A DNA stretch of 64,000 bases from Acanthochromis polyacanthus (taxonomy: Eukaryota > Chordata > Actinopteri > Pomacentridae): positions 13,215,876 through 13,279,875 of the forward strand of contig NC_067115.1 of assembly GCF_021347895.1 (NCBI RefSeq), given 5' to 3'. This document shows positions 1 through 12,450 of the stretch, in pieces. Position 1 is the first letter of the stretch. The number at the start of each line of letters is the position of its first letter. The position numbers and the translations under genes were made by a program. Under the pieces are notes generated by a model, which ran no database searches, was not told where the DNA came from, and saw only the letters and a program-made list of their open reading frames with translations.

Positions 1-2060
1 TAGCAATTATAATACACACATCTGACAAAGAGGCAAGGTGAACTTGACATTAATGAACAGTAATGTCTCTTAATTAGCCGGTGCAAAAACACTCATTTAG
101 CTCATGTGATGGCTAAACAATGTTGACAATCACAGATTGAAAACCTAATTGGGTGCAGATGAAACTTATTTCAAGGTAAAACAAATATGTGACCGTACCT
201 CTTGTTCAGGATGTGTTGCGGTACAGCGCTACCCTTGGTGTAATTAACTCGTCTCAAATGTTCAGAGATTGTCTTGATGGCAGAGCAAGTAATGTAAATA
301 GGATTGAAAAGGTGCCATAGACCCAATCTAATAAATTACGCATTTTGCAGTCAAGATACAATACAATATTCACTTAAAATTGTACATTATTGTCACAGCA
401 GTAAGATCACTACCACTCACTATCATTCTGAAACTGACAGGAACCGTAAAAACACCACGAAGCACAGTTTCTCCTTTGATCCAGACATTGTCCAGTGTGT
501 TTGCTTGTGAAGGCTGTTTTTTTTTTTGTTTTTTTTTAACCTTCTCTGTTTGGTGAGGTTGTTTGGTAGCTGACCTCTGATCTCACAGGTCAAGGTGACT
601 TTCTCTTGTGATGCACCGGGCAAACAGCCATGTAAGAAACCAAGACAAGAAGATCTAATCACACAGGACAACACTGACTAACACACAGGTGCGGGCCATA
701 AAAAGGTACAGTATAAGTTTGGGGTGTTGGCCTTTGTAAATAAAGGCGGCTCTCTTTACAAAAAAATATTTATCATGCTGCCAAGGCAGCGTCGCAGTTA
801 TTTAGTCACTGACTAAAAATATCAGTATTAATATAAACTTAGAAATAAATAGCGACTCATGGACTCCCCCCGGCTTCATTCACACAAATTTTGAGACTTC
901 TTGTATAATTATGTACAACATAAAGAGTCGTTGAAAAGACTGAAATGAAGAAACAAGTGACATTTAAAACAAGGACAAGATTTTTAAGGTCAGCTTGAGA
1001 TAAATTTGTTTCAAGTTTGAGGCAGGTTGGTAAAGAATAACAAATAAAAAAAAATCCAAGATGGACAAAACAGTTCTCTCTCTGTCCTCTATCTGTCGTG
1101 ACATGTGGGTGTTATTCAAGAAATCTACACTATGTGAAGGTTAAAATCCTAAAATACTATTGTACAACAAACACAAAAGAAGCATTTCATGAATTTAGTA
1201 CATTTTTAAAACAAAAATGTCTACAGGAAACTTCTATTAAAATTCAATCCAAATTGTGTCAGTAATCCAATTATTTGGAGAAGGCCTTTGTATTTGCATT
1301 CCTCTCGTTCTATTTTGTGACTGCTGCAGATTGTGAGTTACAGCAGTTCCACAGCCTGATCAGGCACTGAATTGAAGTAAGCTGTGATTCATTCTACTGA
1401 AATCTAAAATAATTGCTTTTCAATAATGTCATAACATTTTTTTTCTTCAACGTTTCTTCATTAATGGAGCTGCATTGGAGTCGTATCAAAATACTCGTCT
1501 TTTTTGTGGGTGTCTGAATATCCGGATATTGTTCGATTTAATTGATGTTGACAGAAACCGTAATGAGGCACATTTAATTCAGTACCTGGCTACTTCCTCA
1601 CGTATGTCTTACAACTAAGGCCTTATTGCAGCAGAACCTGGTCTGCCAGCATTGTCGACAATCCACACTCGCATGACCGCTGTGCCCTGCGCGGGGCGTT
1701 AAAAGCTGACTTCATAATTCATTCAGCAGCAAAATAAATGCTCAAAAATTGCAACATTTGATCACAGTAAAACTCAGCCATGAGAAGGAAAATAAATACA
1801 CTGAGAAACTGAAATAGCAAAGCCAGCATAATCCCCCCTCCTGTGGGAGGATATGAAAACCATTCCTCCTCGCTTTCTGTCCAGGCGCCCTCACCAACGT
1901 CCCTAAAAAAGAAAAAGAATCCACTTTCTCTTTTGTTTCCTTCATCTCTCCCCAGACAGAGGAACAACGCTCACTCCTTCTCCCCTAACCTGGAAGAAAG
2001 CCCTTGAATAAATAAAGATAAACAGTGTCACGGCCTCCTGTCCAGCTGGAGGCCTCGCTG
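1..2060 (-). other. 3' UTR and possibly downstream DNA of xylt1
   Basis: AT-rich DNA after the stop codon, with no supportable ORF. No canonical AATAAA was found on the minus strand in a scan by eye, but the common variant ATTAAA occurs at 1542-1537 and 1578-1573 (minus), which would give a 3' UTR near 0.5 kb. Human XYLT1 has a much longer 3' UTR as I recall, so the transcript could extend to or beyond position 1. Extent is inference. Confidence 0.4.
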
Positions 2061-2383
2061 CTACCTGATCCGGCCATTGGCCCGTGGAGCTCCCAGCTGG
2101 GACTTGGGGTCTGGGCTCAGGGAGCTCCACGGGTTCTTGGGACAGGCCTGCATGACTGGACAGGCGGTGGGGCCCACGGCGCAGATGTCGGCCGCCTCCC
2201 ACAGTTCGCCCACCAGGCTGTCTAACCAGTGCTCGAGCTCTGGGCCGGTCAGGGCTGCGTTTCTCTTGGCCTGCTCCACGTAACCCAGGCTGACGGGGAT
2301 GTTGAGCACCGGGTTGAGGCCGTGGAAACTCTGCTCCATGTAGCTATTCTTTGCTGGTCCGTTGTGGAGCTTCAGAGTATCCT
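2061..2383 (-). CDS. xylt1: xylt1 exon 12: C-terminus and stop codon
   Basis: Two bases (AG) complete a Glu codon started in exon 11, followed by 106 codons and TAG at 2063-2061. The acceptor is catttctccag/AG. The protein reads [20 protein letters not shown] through [15 protein letters not shown] and [13 protein letters not shown] to the end [11 protein letters not shown]. The tail [10 protein letters not shown] followed by a short basic end is typical of vertebrate xylosyltransferases, and the length matches the family. A longer in-frame read to 2411 enters the intron and is not real. Exon GC content is clearly higher than in the flanking AT-rich DNA. Confidence 0.96.
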
Positions 2384-2526
2384 CTGGAGAAATGTGAGAA
2401 TGAACAGACAATGAGTGACAATCAGTGATCAGAAAGACAGATTAGATTAAAAAAGGGGTAAGAAGAAAAACGATCAAAGCTGCAAACATGATTTGTTTTC
2501 TTACTATATCAAAAAGTTTAAAATTT

Positions 2527-2729
2527 AGCGTCCTCCATAATTATTGTTACGATGGTTACGATGTGTTGAAAACCTTAAAATAAATTCAGTTTTTATTGCA
2601 GAAGCATATTCCTACTCTGAAAATTGTACAAAAATGTATTATAGGAGAAGATTAGGTGCCGTTTTGTTGGCAAAAGGAGGTTGTACAAAGTCTTAACATC
2701 AGGGCTGCTAATAATTATGGAGGGCGCTG
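2527..2729. mobile_element. Short MITE with terminal inverted repeats, internally deleted
   Basis: The left end AGCGTCCTCCATAATTATT and the right end AATAATTATGGAGGGCGCT are inverted copies differing at one position. They lie about 200 bases apart. The interior (TTTTATTGCAG, CCTATAATA-type and GCCAAC/AAAACGGCACC blocks read on the minus strand) resembles a larger vertebrate DNA-transposon family I recall, so this copy seems to have lost its middle. TA dinucleotides lie near both outer edges, which would suit Tc1/mariner-type insertion, but the superfamily is not certain. Confidence 0.6.
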
Positions 2730-4860
2730 TAGCTACTAATGTGCGTAAACTAATTTGTACAACCAAACTCCTTAAATCCGCTTCTCTGTTGTACTTAGTC
2801 AAGCTACTGCATTGCTGACTTTTCGGGAAACGGCATAGAAATATTCAAGACGTGCCGTCATTCTTTCTTCCCATGACGGTCAAGCCCTGAAGGAAGACAG
2901 TAAACACAGACACAAGCTCTCCTTAAAACACCTTCTCCACCCTGAGCTCCAGCAAAGCTTTAAATTCCTCACTGGCCCTCTAACTGGGGCGCTGGCCATC
3001 ACTTCTAAGCGTGGCTGAGGAACACAAACTGCCTCTCACCCAGATGTTAGCAGACATCAGCGCTTTTCTCACACTGGTGACAGAAAGATGCAGTCAGACA
3101 TGAGGTGCTCCGTTAGGCGAAGGCAAAGTCCGGCCAGTGCCAGATAGCGATCTGGTAGCAGAATGTCTCATGAAGTCATGCAACTGTGTAGAGTTTTTGT
3201 GCTAGTGTATAAAAAAGTGTAATTGTGTGTGTCTGCTGCTGCCAAAGCGCATGGAAGACCACATCATAAAGTTTTACTGGCACTGCATGTGGGAGGGAAA
3301 ACCTGGTGCCAGACATGGCAGTAAATTATAGGTGGGTGGACGGAACATCGAAGACCAAAGCACACATTACAACACACACGCAGCAAGCCAAGCATCTCCA
3401 AGATCATTACATAATAACTAGAATCTCCATTTGATCAGAAATAGGTTGATTGCTCAGTGGCACTAATAATTACATATCCTCACAGTATAGGCTAAACATG
3501 TAAAACATATGGACATGATATAACTATACTTCATGTCAGCAACCTCTTGTGATGCGTGACTAATTACGATGTCAACCAAAGCGGTGCGTCAACACCAAAA
3601 GCAACAAGCTAAACTTAACTAAGTGCTGCTTTCTGACTTAGTGACAGCATGTAACTTTTGCCAAACAGCGGTCAATGTAGCCACCAGTGCCAATTACTAT
3701 GACAAGCTGTTATAACATTTAACAGCGGAAATTAGACGGTTTGAAATGAACATTACAGATATCAACGTCATTCAGACAAGGTGTAGTTAGTTTAGCATTT
3801 TTCCTTTAGGATATCTACAGCACCATTCTGATAATTAAATCAACAGAGACATCTGTAATTTAATGTTGGCGTGCCATTCTCATTAGATGTTGGTCCAGCA
3901 AAGCATTTGAACAGTGTTAACTTTGGTTTCTGTGGTGCTTCATAGGCACTGGTCTGCCTGTCTTTAAAAAGTCTTTAGAAAAAGCTGTGAAATAGGATTC
4001 CATTATCAGCAACTGGTTTGTCCTTTTCAGACCTAAGTAAAACAGTTTGTCATATGTGGCTACAGCTGAGGTATTCTAGCATGCTTGAAAATCAAACTGC
4101 TTACTCCTCCAATTTGCTGTAGCTTCTGACCTAAGTAAAATAATTGCAATTTAATTTCACCAAGTCAAAACTCTATATATGTGCCTCTGCAGAATTTCAG
4201 TTTGAGTTCTGGCTTGTTTAAACAAACTGAAGATATCTAAAAAGGACAAAATAGATATCTGGAATTGAGGAGGCAAATTAAAGATATTTTGAAAAGAATT
4301 ACGACTAGTCAGAATCAAATAGTGTAAATTTTAAACTTTCATTAATATGTGCAATGGGAATAACAGATATCTGCAAATAAATTTGAATAAGAAATAATTC
4401 AATAAGAAACCCAGTACACATGAATGATAAAAGTGATACCTTTTTTTTCCCAGGAAGGAGGACAACGCTGTGATTTAAAATGATTTTGACTCTGCATCAC
4501 AGACATCTCCAGTACATATTCAGTTGAGCCTTTAAATTGTAAAACATCTTGCAACACAATTACAGAACATTGGGACACTGAATTTCTCCTTCTTTCTTTT
4601 AGGCTCTGTTTTGCAGCTGAAATGCAGAGTAACAGTCACATGTAGGAATTGGAAAAGCCCTCCAGTCAGTGAACTGACTCAGTGATGTCAGATATACGCA
4701 AACATTACACAGACCTGAATCACCATAAGCTAGTGGTCATACCAGACCAAGAAAGGCTACAGCAGGAAAATCTCATAGTATACTGAGTAGAAGGAGAGAG
4801 CATTTTACTGCTTGTGAATGCATCTTTTGATTTGTTTTTTCTTATATCACAAGTCACATA

Positions 4861-4984
4861 GCTGCGACAGACTGGCGACCTGTCCTGGGTGTCCCCTGCC
4901 TTCGCCCGAGTCAGCTGGGATAGGCTCCAGCACCCCCCGCGACCCTAATGAGGATAAAGCGGTGTATAGAGGATGGATGGATGG
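4861..4984 (+). mobile_element. L2-like LINE/SINE 3' tail with ATGG repeats
   Basis: The block CTGGCGACCTGTCCTGGGTG, then TCAGCTGGGATAGGCTCCAG, then GCGACCCTAATGAGGATAA, ending in an ATGG tandem run, is the 3' tail of a very common teleost L2-clade retroposon family. It is short and lacks any reverse transcriptase. Identity is from memory of the family. Confidence 0.7.
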
Positions 4985-5149
4985 ACAAGTCACATAGTCT
5001 TGCTTTAGGTATCCAATCACGAGACTAAAGTAAGGCTTGATTTCAACTGTGATCACTTAATAAATACACAAAACGTGACCACTCACCCTCTTTAAAGCCG
5101 GGGAAGGAACTGTTTATTCCTTGGGCAAAACAACCATAACAAACTTTCA

Positions 5150-5330
5150 GAATATTGCAGTTTAAGTGGAATGAGAGGAAAGTAGACTTCTGCACCTCCT
5201 CTTGGCTATTTTTTGAGGGTTGAGAAATTCCAGCACATGACATTAAACTTTAGCCAATTACAGCTGTTTTCACTCAGATCAGGTGAGATAGTAGAAAGAG
5301 CAACAACGCACCTGGCAGACATTGACTTTG
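5150..5330 (+). repeat. Dispersed repeat, copy A (partner at 54853-55030)
   Basis: This block and 54853-55030 share, in the same orientation, ATATTGCARTTTAAGTGG, then TCTGCACCWCCTCTTG about 25 bases later, then AGCCAATYAC and a GACCAGGTGA-like block. The order and spacing agree, so they are two diverged copies of one dispersed element. I do not recognise the family. Confidence 0.6.
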
Positions 5331-5599
5331 GTAGCGCAATGAGATGAACAAGGTTTCACTCCCCTGTGTGAGGCCACAACTCAATGCTGACTTTTAACTT
5401 GACTATTTTTGCACTTTTAAAGTTCTCTTTTGCAGATTTCTGCTTACTGTGGTTTTAATTTTGTATGAACTATGCTTCACATTTATTTGGTAAAAACAAT
5501 TGCCAAACTGTAATCTAGTGGAAATACACAGAAGGAGCTTACAAATGTGAAATACACTCAGTTTCCAGTTTCTAAAGTAAAGTTAACTCAGACTAATGT

Positions 5600-5830
5600 G
5601 TACAAATACAGCAGCTTTAAAAATCACTGGAGGATGGTAATTACATATATTTCCTCAAGCACAAGTGCAATTTCGAGGAACTTGTACTTCACACTTCTGC
5701 TCCACTACATTTCAGTGTAATTTTTTACTGCACTCCATTTTATCTGACAGCCGGTGTTACTGCTTAGGGTGTAGATGAGGATTTATAAAGCAAACACATG
5801 ATTAGTTTCTAAAATACGATCCACTGCTGT
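5600..5830 (+). repeat. Teleost dispersed repeat of the CTCCACTACATTTCA type
   Basis: Contains GAGGAACTTGTACTTCACAC, then TGCTCCACTACATTTCAG, then TTTTACTGCACTCCA and a region of ACACATGATTAGTTTCTAAA. This order matches a repeat I recall as abundant in percomorph genomes. It has no coding capacity, and its class is unknown to me. Confidence 0.5.
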
Positions 5831-7457
5831 AGAGCTGAGGCTCCTCCAAATGTAGACCTCAGTCCGCATGCAGCCCACACCATGTGGTATGAGTACAACC
5901 TGTCATGAAGTGGAATATTTTATTTTTTGAAGCCAGTTTTCTATTGATCAATAAATTAGTAGTGATGTTGAACTCCCGGTAGCTGGAGATTATGCACACT
6001 GAAGCTATTCCCAGATGAATTTGGTTTAAAGTGGTTTATCTTCATCCTGTTGTCATTAACTGCTGATGAGAGTGTTGTATAGTTCTCATATTACACCACA
6101 AAGTTTTCTATCAGTGCCTAGATTGCAGATACAGAATGTGTCTTGTTTGCTCCAGTACACAATTTCTACAACTCCTATAAATCCAAGAATATATCTGAGT
6201 TTGACATAAATAGGAATTAACTGTCTGAGTCGTGTCTGCTTTGGTTTGTTTAGGTGTCACTCAAATTATGAGTATCTTAACTATCTGAAACTTGAATGTA
6301 TGTTGCTCAATAGTTACATGTTACTTTGCCTTTTCAGTCATTTGAGACCATTGATACTGAATACAATCAGATCTTGTGGTCCTTTTAGTAACATCTTTGA
6401 AGACTTAATCTAAGAAATCCCCAGAAATCTGAGGGATCATAAGATCACTTAAGTCCTTTTTCCTTCTAACTCGGGGACTTAAAGGCCTTTGTTCTTAAAA
6501 ATCAAGTGAACATTTCTACATTTTTCCACCATGAATTATTTTTGTTTCAAGGTGTCTAAAATTTAATTTAATTTGGTTGCATTAGATGTTGTTTTAGAAA
6601 ATTTAAAGGAAATTAAATTGCATTTCCAAGACTGAATTATGGACAAAGGGAAATCAAATCTGCAATTTTCATTTATATTAGGTATATAAAAGAAAAAAAT
6701 GCTGGTTACTTGAAGCATTCTGGGGTTCCAAAAGTTTGCTACAAATTAAACAATCTGAGAAGAAAAAATTATTCACAACAAGGCCAGGACCTGTGAGGAG
6801 GAATCTTAAGTAGATATGTTTCATTTTAAGGCAGGAAAATCCACAAAGGCTGGAAACATTGTGCTATTTACTACTTTATGAAGTACTGTATAGAAATTAA
6901 ACTGAGAGTATACAACTGTAAGGAAGCACTTTACTATGGAAAACATACCAAGCTGGCATGTTAAATTAGCACCAGTAAACCACAGCCACCCGTACACCAA
7001 TGGGAAACCAGAACATGCAGATAATTGCACTAAGCTGAAAACAGCCGTAAAGTGATTAATATTTAAGTCATGTCGTTGCACAGCAGCCCCACCGAGACTC
7101 AGGTTAAAGACAAAAGCTGTAACTTTATTTGCTGCTCCTCTTCATCACTAAAACGGCTCAGGGAGATTATTAAACTGAGAAAGACGTGATTATGCCGGCG
7201 TCTCAGCTCTCATGTGATTTTCACAGCAAACTGGCTGCTTATGGATTAGAACAATGCAGTCTTGCCCCTTATCCATGCTGACTGATTGATTTAATTGTGT
7301 CATTGTTTTTGGAGGGCTAAGTGCGCTGTTGTTTAACACTCTGTTTAGTATGTATGAGCAGCTTGCTGGGTTATTAGGGATGACTTGATGACAAATAACC
7401 AGGGTCTGCAGAGGCCCAGAGGCTTGATTAGAAAGGGCATCACTGCAAATACAAGGC

Positions 7458-7477
7458 TGTGTGTATGCGTGTGCGTG

Positions 7478-7514
<37 letters not shown>
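7458..7514. repeat. (TG)n microsatellite, imperfect start
   Basis: Pure GT from 7481 to 7514 preceded by interrupted TG/TA/CG units. Short in-frame Cys-Val or His-Thr reading frames over it are artefacts. Confidence 0.9.
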
Positions 7515-7515
<1 letters not shown>

Positions 7516-8340
7516 TGCAGACATTTTGGAACACCTAAATCGGCAGACATTACTTCACAGTGAATGCAGTGTTAAGACTGTGACACAATGTTGGTGTCAG
7601 TGGAAAATAAAATGCCAAAAATGTGAAGTAAATATTGAAATTCTCTCACAAAGTGCTTCACTCTAATACTGAATAAGTGACACTACTGCTCTAAAATTAA
7701 GAAAATTACACCTTACATTGGAAAATGGTTGACTAAAATCATCTTACTGCAGTGGCTGCAGATTCATTTCTTAGACATAGTGTGTGGATTGTATAAAATG
7801 TTTAACTGCAAAGCACCTGCACTTTAGTACACTATAAGTATTTATTGAAAAAGTAGTAAAGTGCATAAATTGGAAGAAAGACTGTACTCACATACAGTTT
7901 GGTGTGAATGTGCTTTACTTTCCACCCCTGGCTTCACTTGACAATATGATGCAAACACCACAAAATACAGCCCTACAAATTATAACTCAAGCTTGCTCTG
8001 GTGCACTCAACAAAGACTCAATATTATAAGCATCACAAACCATGCTGCTGTATTAAATTGCACTTTGAAGGTCTACACTGTAGCAGAGAGTGCAGGGCTT
8101 TTACAAAACCTCAGTGTGCAGAGAAACGTTTGGCATTTGCAAAACACCTTGGGTACTTTTTTGATGAATTATCATCTGCAGCTGATGGAACATCACAGCT
8201 GTGCAATAAGTTTTGCAAGGCTATTTGTACAAATAGCACAATCAATAGTAATTTTGTGTTATACTAAAGCTGAAACAAATGACATGTGCTAGGTAAAAGC
8301 AAGCCTCATTACCAACACGGAGGCCGAATCTCTTTCTCAC

Positions 8341-8674
8341 CTTGTCGTATGGGCTGATGCTTGTTGTAAGCCAACGGGGCGATGAGGAAGCGCATCTCAG
8401 CCACGGGGCTCCAGTGATGCAGGATGCGGACGCTCCACACGCCTGGTCGCAGAGGCTGGTTGAGCGGAGGTCGATAGTGGGTGTACTCGGCGCTGGCATC
8501 AATCAGAATGTCATAGGTGGCTGCGATGACGTTGGTGGGGTCGATCCACACGACCGTGACGGTGACGTTGGGCCCTTTGGTCCATTTTTGCATTCCCACC
8601 GTCTCATCCATGGGTCCCATCAGGCCGCCGAAGTTTCTGAACATACGTTCTTTGGCATCCCACTCTGTACCGAT
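8341..8674 (-). CDS. xylt1: xylt1 exon 11: C-terminal beta-rich domain, EWD variant of the DWD motif
   Basis: One hundred and eleven codons plus one base, from [17 protein letters not shown] to KHQPIRQ. The acceptor is ctctgccag/ATC and the donor ACAAG/GTGAGA. Landmarks: [25 protein letters not shown] (with an NVT sequon), [12 protein letters not shown] and [14 protein letters not shown]. The human motif Asp745-Trp-Asp747, implicated by mutagenesis in activity, reads Glu-Trp-Asp here: the first Asp is conservatively replaced and the second retained. The intron side of the acceptor is a long pyrimidine tract in the transcript (plus strand about 8677-8705). Confidence 0.96.
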
Positions 8675-9376
8675 CTGGCAGAGGAGAGGGAGAAGAGGGA
8701 GGACGAGAGTGAGTGACAGAATGAGGTAAGAACAGAGACAAGGGGAGAAATGGCATCAAAAAGCACAAGATATAATGGCACATAAATCCACTCCTGCAAC
8801 TATATATGGAGCACATGTTCATGAATAAGTAACACGCTCATTGCATGCGTCTCCACTTAACCACAGTGTTAAGATAACCAATATCTTCATTAAATGTCCG
8901 TGGGAGAAATCTTCAGCATGCATTTTTCATCAAGCTGCATTTCAGCTCAACCTTCAACACAATTGTTCTATAATGCTATAATACGCAGAAGCTGACAAGC
9001 CTGATTGTTTTGTCCTGCACATTTGAGCATATTTGTCCATAGTTGCTTGCTTGCCTTAGAATATCCTCAGCAAGGAATATTAGAGGCAGGCTGAGAAGAG
9101 TGTACGACTACACCCCAACCGTACCCTCAAGGGGTGAAGATCAAATGCATCCTTGCCTGCGATCTGAACACATTTTACAGTGATGGGAAGAGACAGACTG
9201 AAGGCAATGAACACCAGTATCCAGTGCGAACAGTCATTGTTCTCAGCAAAAACTACAGTGGAGAACCTGGAATCAGTGTAATAACAAACAAAAAAGGAAA
9301 AACAAAACAACAAAAAAGACGCTGATTATATGCGAACACAGCAACCACAACCTTTTGATAGAAAAACAGGGAGTCC

Positions 9377-9401
9377 GGGTGGGGGGTGGGGGGTGGGGGG
9401 G
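9377..9401 (+). other. Four-run G tract, candidate G-quadruplex
   Basis: Four G runs (3, 6, 6 and 7 bases) separated by single T bases. Single-base loops give one of the most stable predicted quadruplex arrangements. The gene is transcribed so that the pre-mRNA carries the C-rich strand, so the structure would form in DNA on the template strand, not in the RNA. Confidence 0.75.
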
Positions 9402-9958
9402 TTTACTGCTTCCACAAAGACTGAGAAAGCTGCTTTCTCTGAGACAATTTTGAGATAAATAAACCGAATATAAAAATGTAAGAGATAGCGGCAGTAAGTC
9501 AAATATATCCTCGGTGAATTACGAGACATACAGAGCCTCTGGCTGCAGAACATGAGACTTGCTGCCAGCCTGCAATGCACTGGAAGACTGCCAGTGGAAC
9601 AATGAGCCACTTTAAGATTATTATGTACTGTGAGCTTGTATAATTAACATTTAGCATATACATGTTTGCAAGTTGCTGGTTATGTCTTTTTAACTTACGA
9701 TTCTGACGATGATCACTCTGCAGAGATGTGTAAATTGAAATGAAATGAAGCAAAAAAAACCTCAGCAAAACAGTGAGAGGAAGAGCAAATCGCAACAACG
9801 GGAAGGTTACAGGAGTATAGCTAATTGCCTTTTAGGTCAAGACTGTAACTGAAGACAAGCGATCTGCATGTGTTGGATTACATAGATTGCAAAACTGTGC
9901 GGTATGCAAAATGAGAGAGCGATCGAGATTGATGAGGGAGGGTGATAGAGAGGGAGGC

Positions 9959-9960
<2 letters not shown>

Positions 9961-10019
<59 letters not shown>
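9961..10019. repeat. (CA)n microsatellite, about 59 bases
   Basis: Uninterrupted CA units in intron 10 of xylt1, followed by CGCACAGACAG. Likely length-polymorphic. Confidence 0.95.
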
Positions 10020-10024
<5 letters not shown>

Positions 10025-10719
10025 GACAGTAAAAGATGTCTGGCAGAAATGTGAGAGGGATGGCGGCTTTACGAAGCGCTCATCCTTAAAATGGTAGCTG
10101 ATTAACACAGCCTCACCCGGCCGGACGATCAATGGCTGACTGGAACTGACTCTGCATTACATCCTCTGAGAACGGAGATTACAATGTACAGTATAAATAG
10201 ACACTACTTGCATAAATGAGACACACAGAGAACTAATGTGTGCGTGTTGGGCCATCTGTTAAAGACACCTCACTTTCTTCTCCATTATTGGACTGACCTC
10301 TGCCCAGTCCTGCCCTTTGGACCTCGGCTCTTTTCTCTTTAAATTACTAATCAACTCCCTTGTCTGGCACCTCTGTAGCTCATTACTTTATTCAAGGCTG
10401 ACTCGTTGGCTCACACTACAACCCCAAATTGATTGGCAGACCCCGGCAAAGAAACGAGGGGAGTATCGACGGAGGAATTTCAGTTTTTACCTCAAGGAGG
10501 AAGCATGCGGATGGCTGCCTAGACTCAGAGTTGTGAGAGGGACATTCTGACAGTGTTTACATGATGTTGGTAGGAAGGGAGCTCTTCAGAGTTGCTTTTG
10601 GCTGCTTGGAGTAAATATATAGTTTACAAGCTAAGCTGATGCTCCGATCCAAGTTCAAGTTTCTCTTTTTCACTCCACAGGTTTTTCTCTCTCTCTGCAC
10701 TAACACACATGTACACAAC

Positions 10720-10985
10720 ATCCATCCATCCATTATCTGTACACCGCTTAATCCTCATTAGGGTTGCATGCAGGCTGGAGTCTATCCCAGCTGACGTAGG
10801 ACAAAGCAGGGGACCAGTCAACTTGATCATTTTTTTGACTGTGAGAAGAAGCCGGAGCACCCGGAAAAATGCATGCACAAGGAGGACATGCAAACTCCAT
10901 GCAGAAAGATCGCAGGCTGGGATGCAAACTGGATATCTTCTAGCTGCAAGGTGAAAGTGCTAACCATCAATCCACTGTGCTGCTG
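10720..10985 (-). mobile_element. Diverged L2-like retroposon 3' region
   Basis: Read on the minus strand it ends in an ATGG run next to CAGATAATGG, preceded by TTAATCCTCATTAGG-type sequence in inverse orientation to the 4861 copy. On the plus strand the middle carries GCCGGAGCACCCGG, AGGACATGCAAACTCCATG and AAGTGCTAACCATCAAT, which match the conserved 3' part of teleost L2-like elements. It is more complete than the copy at 4861 and oppositely oriented. Confidence 0.65.
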
Positions 10986-12339
10986 TATACGACATACACA
11001 TGGTTAGTAAGCATGATCCATTGGACCAAAAAAGGCAGTTTCTTCCACAAAGCTGCCAAGTTCCACACTGCTGTATACTGATCTCCTGTAGATTCATGCA
11101 GACAGCTTGGGGTCCTCATGCCCACGCAAATACTGCACATGCCCTTGTTTTCATATTAGCTAAAAGTTTCCTGAAACATTTCCACTAAATCTGATCACAA
11201 TCATTCTTTCTGTGACTGACACGAGGACTCTGGTACACATGAAGCCACCAATAGTGAGAAACTCTTTCTTCCAGTATGAAAGTAGGTCAAACAGGGATTA
11301 ACTTTGGGCCCATTTCACCCTCAGCCTATAGCCTACAGTGACCTCCACACTCAACCTGTCTCTTCCCAATAAGCTTTGGCTAACGACCAATTCCCAATCA
11401 CGCCTTACGACCGCTCACCAAGTCAGAGGCTTATGACCTTCCTTTGCTTATAGCTACTTAGAAGAACATGCTTTTGTTGAACTAATGCTGATCCAGCAAA
11501 CCTCCTCGCGACTCGGCCCCCTTTATGTCAGTTACTCCATTTTCTCTACAGGTCTGGCACTCTGTTGACTCACACTTTCCACTCGCTTGGAACAGTTATT
11601 CTAATTTTCCATCCTTAACCAACAATTACTAACAGACTTTGCTAATTCTGAAAGATTTAACCCTCATTTATCCTCGGCTGTTGACTTGACAAACGGAAGA
11701 AGAAAATCTAACGTCTGATAATGAGTCATACATTATACATTTCACTCTTATTACTTTTCTCCATATGCGTCCCATAATTCACGTCTATTACCTGTATTAC
11801 TTGTTTCATCCTCTGCTCAATTCCACGTCCGACTTAATAGAAAACATAAAACATTCCCATCTCAAAATCCAGCTCTATTCCATTTCTTCTCTCTGACCTG
11901 ACAACCCTGCAAACCTTTTCTCCACGTCACCGGCTTGCCGGCGCCTACAGTCTGACACTTCCATGAAATAAGGCAGGTCAATTTGATCAAGCAAGGGCAT
12001 AGACACCACTACATCTGGCCCCGCTTAAAACCACAAGAAAGCCCCTCGAGGCTCCGTACAGAAGCCTATTAGTGGCACTTTTTGGGAGGGGTAATCAAAC
12101 ACAGGTGTTCACCAGCAGCACCAGAGGACTCCCCAGGGCCACAGAGAAGTCCACTGAGGGACTGGGTAGGATGGATCGATACTAGTAGGAGAAAGAAACA
12201 CGGTGGAACGATGTTAAAGGGGCACAAACTGAACTGAGACAATTGTATGATGCATCAAAACAGACTTGAGAAATACATGGTTTCATGTGCTTGTACAAAA
12301 TATGATGAGAAGCTCAACATCACATTCATGTCTGTGCAA

Positions 12340-12450
12340 ATGACAAACCAGCAGCTGGTTAGCTTAGCTTAGCAAAACAAAACAAAAAGTAAACAGCTGG
12401 TTCTGACAAAGTCAAGAAAAATATCAGCCTACTAACACTCCTAAGCTTAC
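12340..12450 (-). repeat. AGCTTAGC-type dispersed repeat, fragment 1
   Basis: CAGCTGGTTAGCTTAGCTTAGC followed by AAACAGCTGGTTCTGACAAA and ATCAGCCTACTAACACTC follows, with divergence, the order of a percomorph repeat I recall. Related fragments lie at 45765-45850 and 50905-50945. Confidence 0.5.

Larger units (their letters stand above)
2384..8340 (-). other. xylt1 intron 11
   Basis: A 5957-base intron. It holds an internally deleted MITE near the 3' end, an L2-like tail, two dispersed repeats and a TG tract (listed separately). The remaining stretches, including 2730-4860 and 5830-7450, are AT-rich and show nothing I can name. No open frame here has family similarity that I recognise. Confidence 0.85.
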
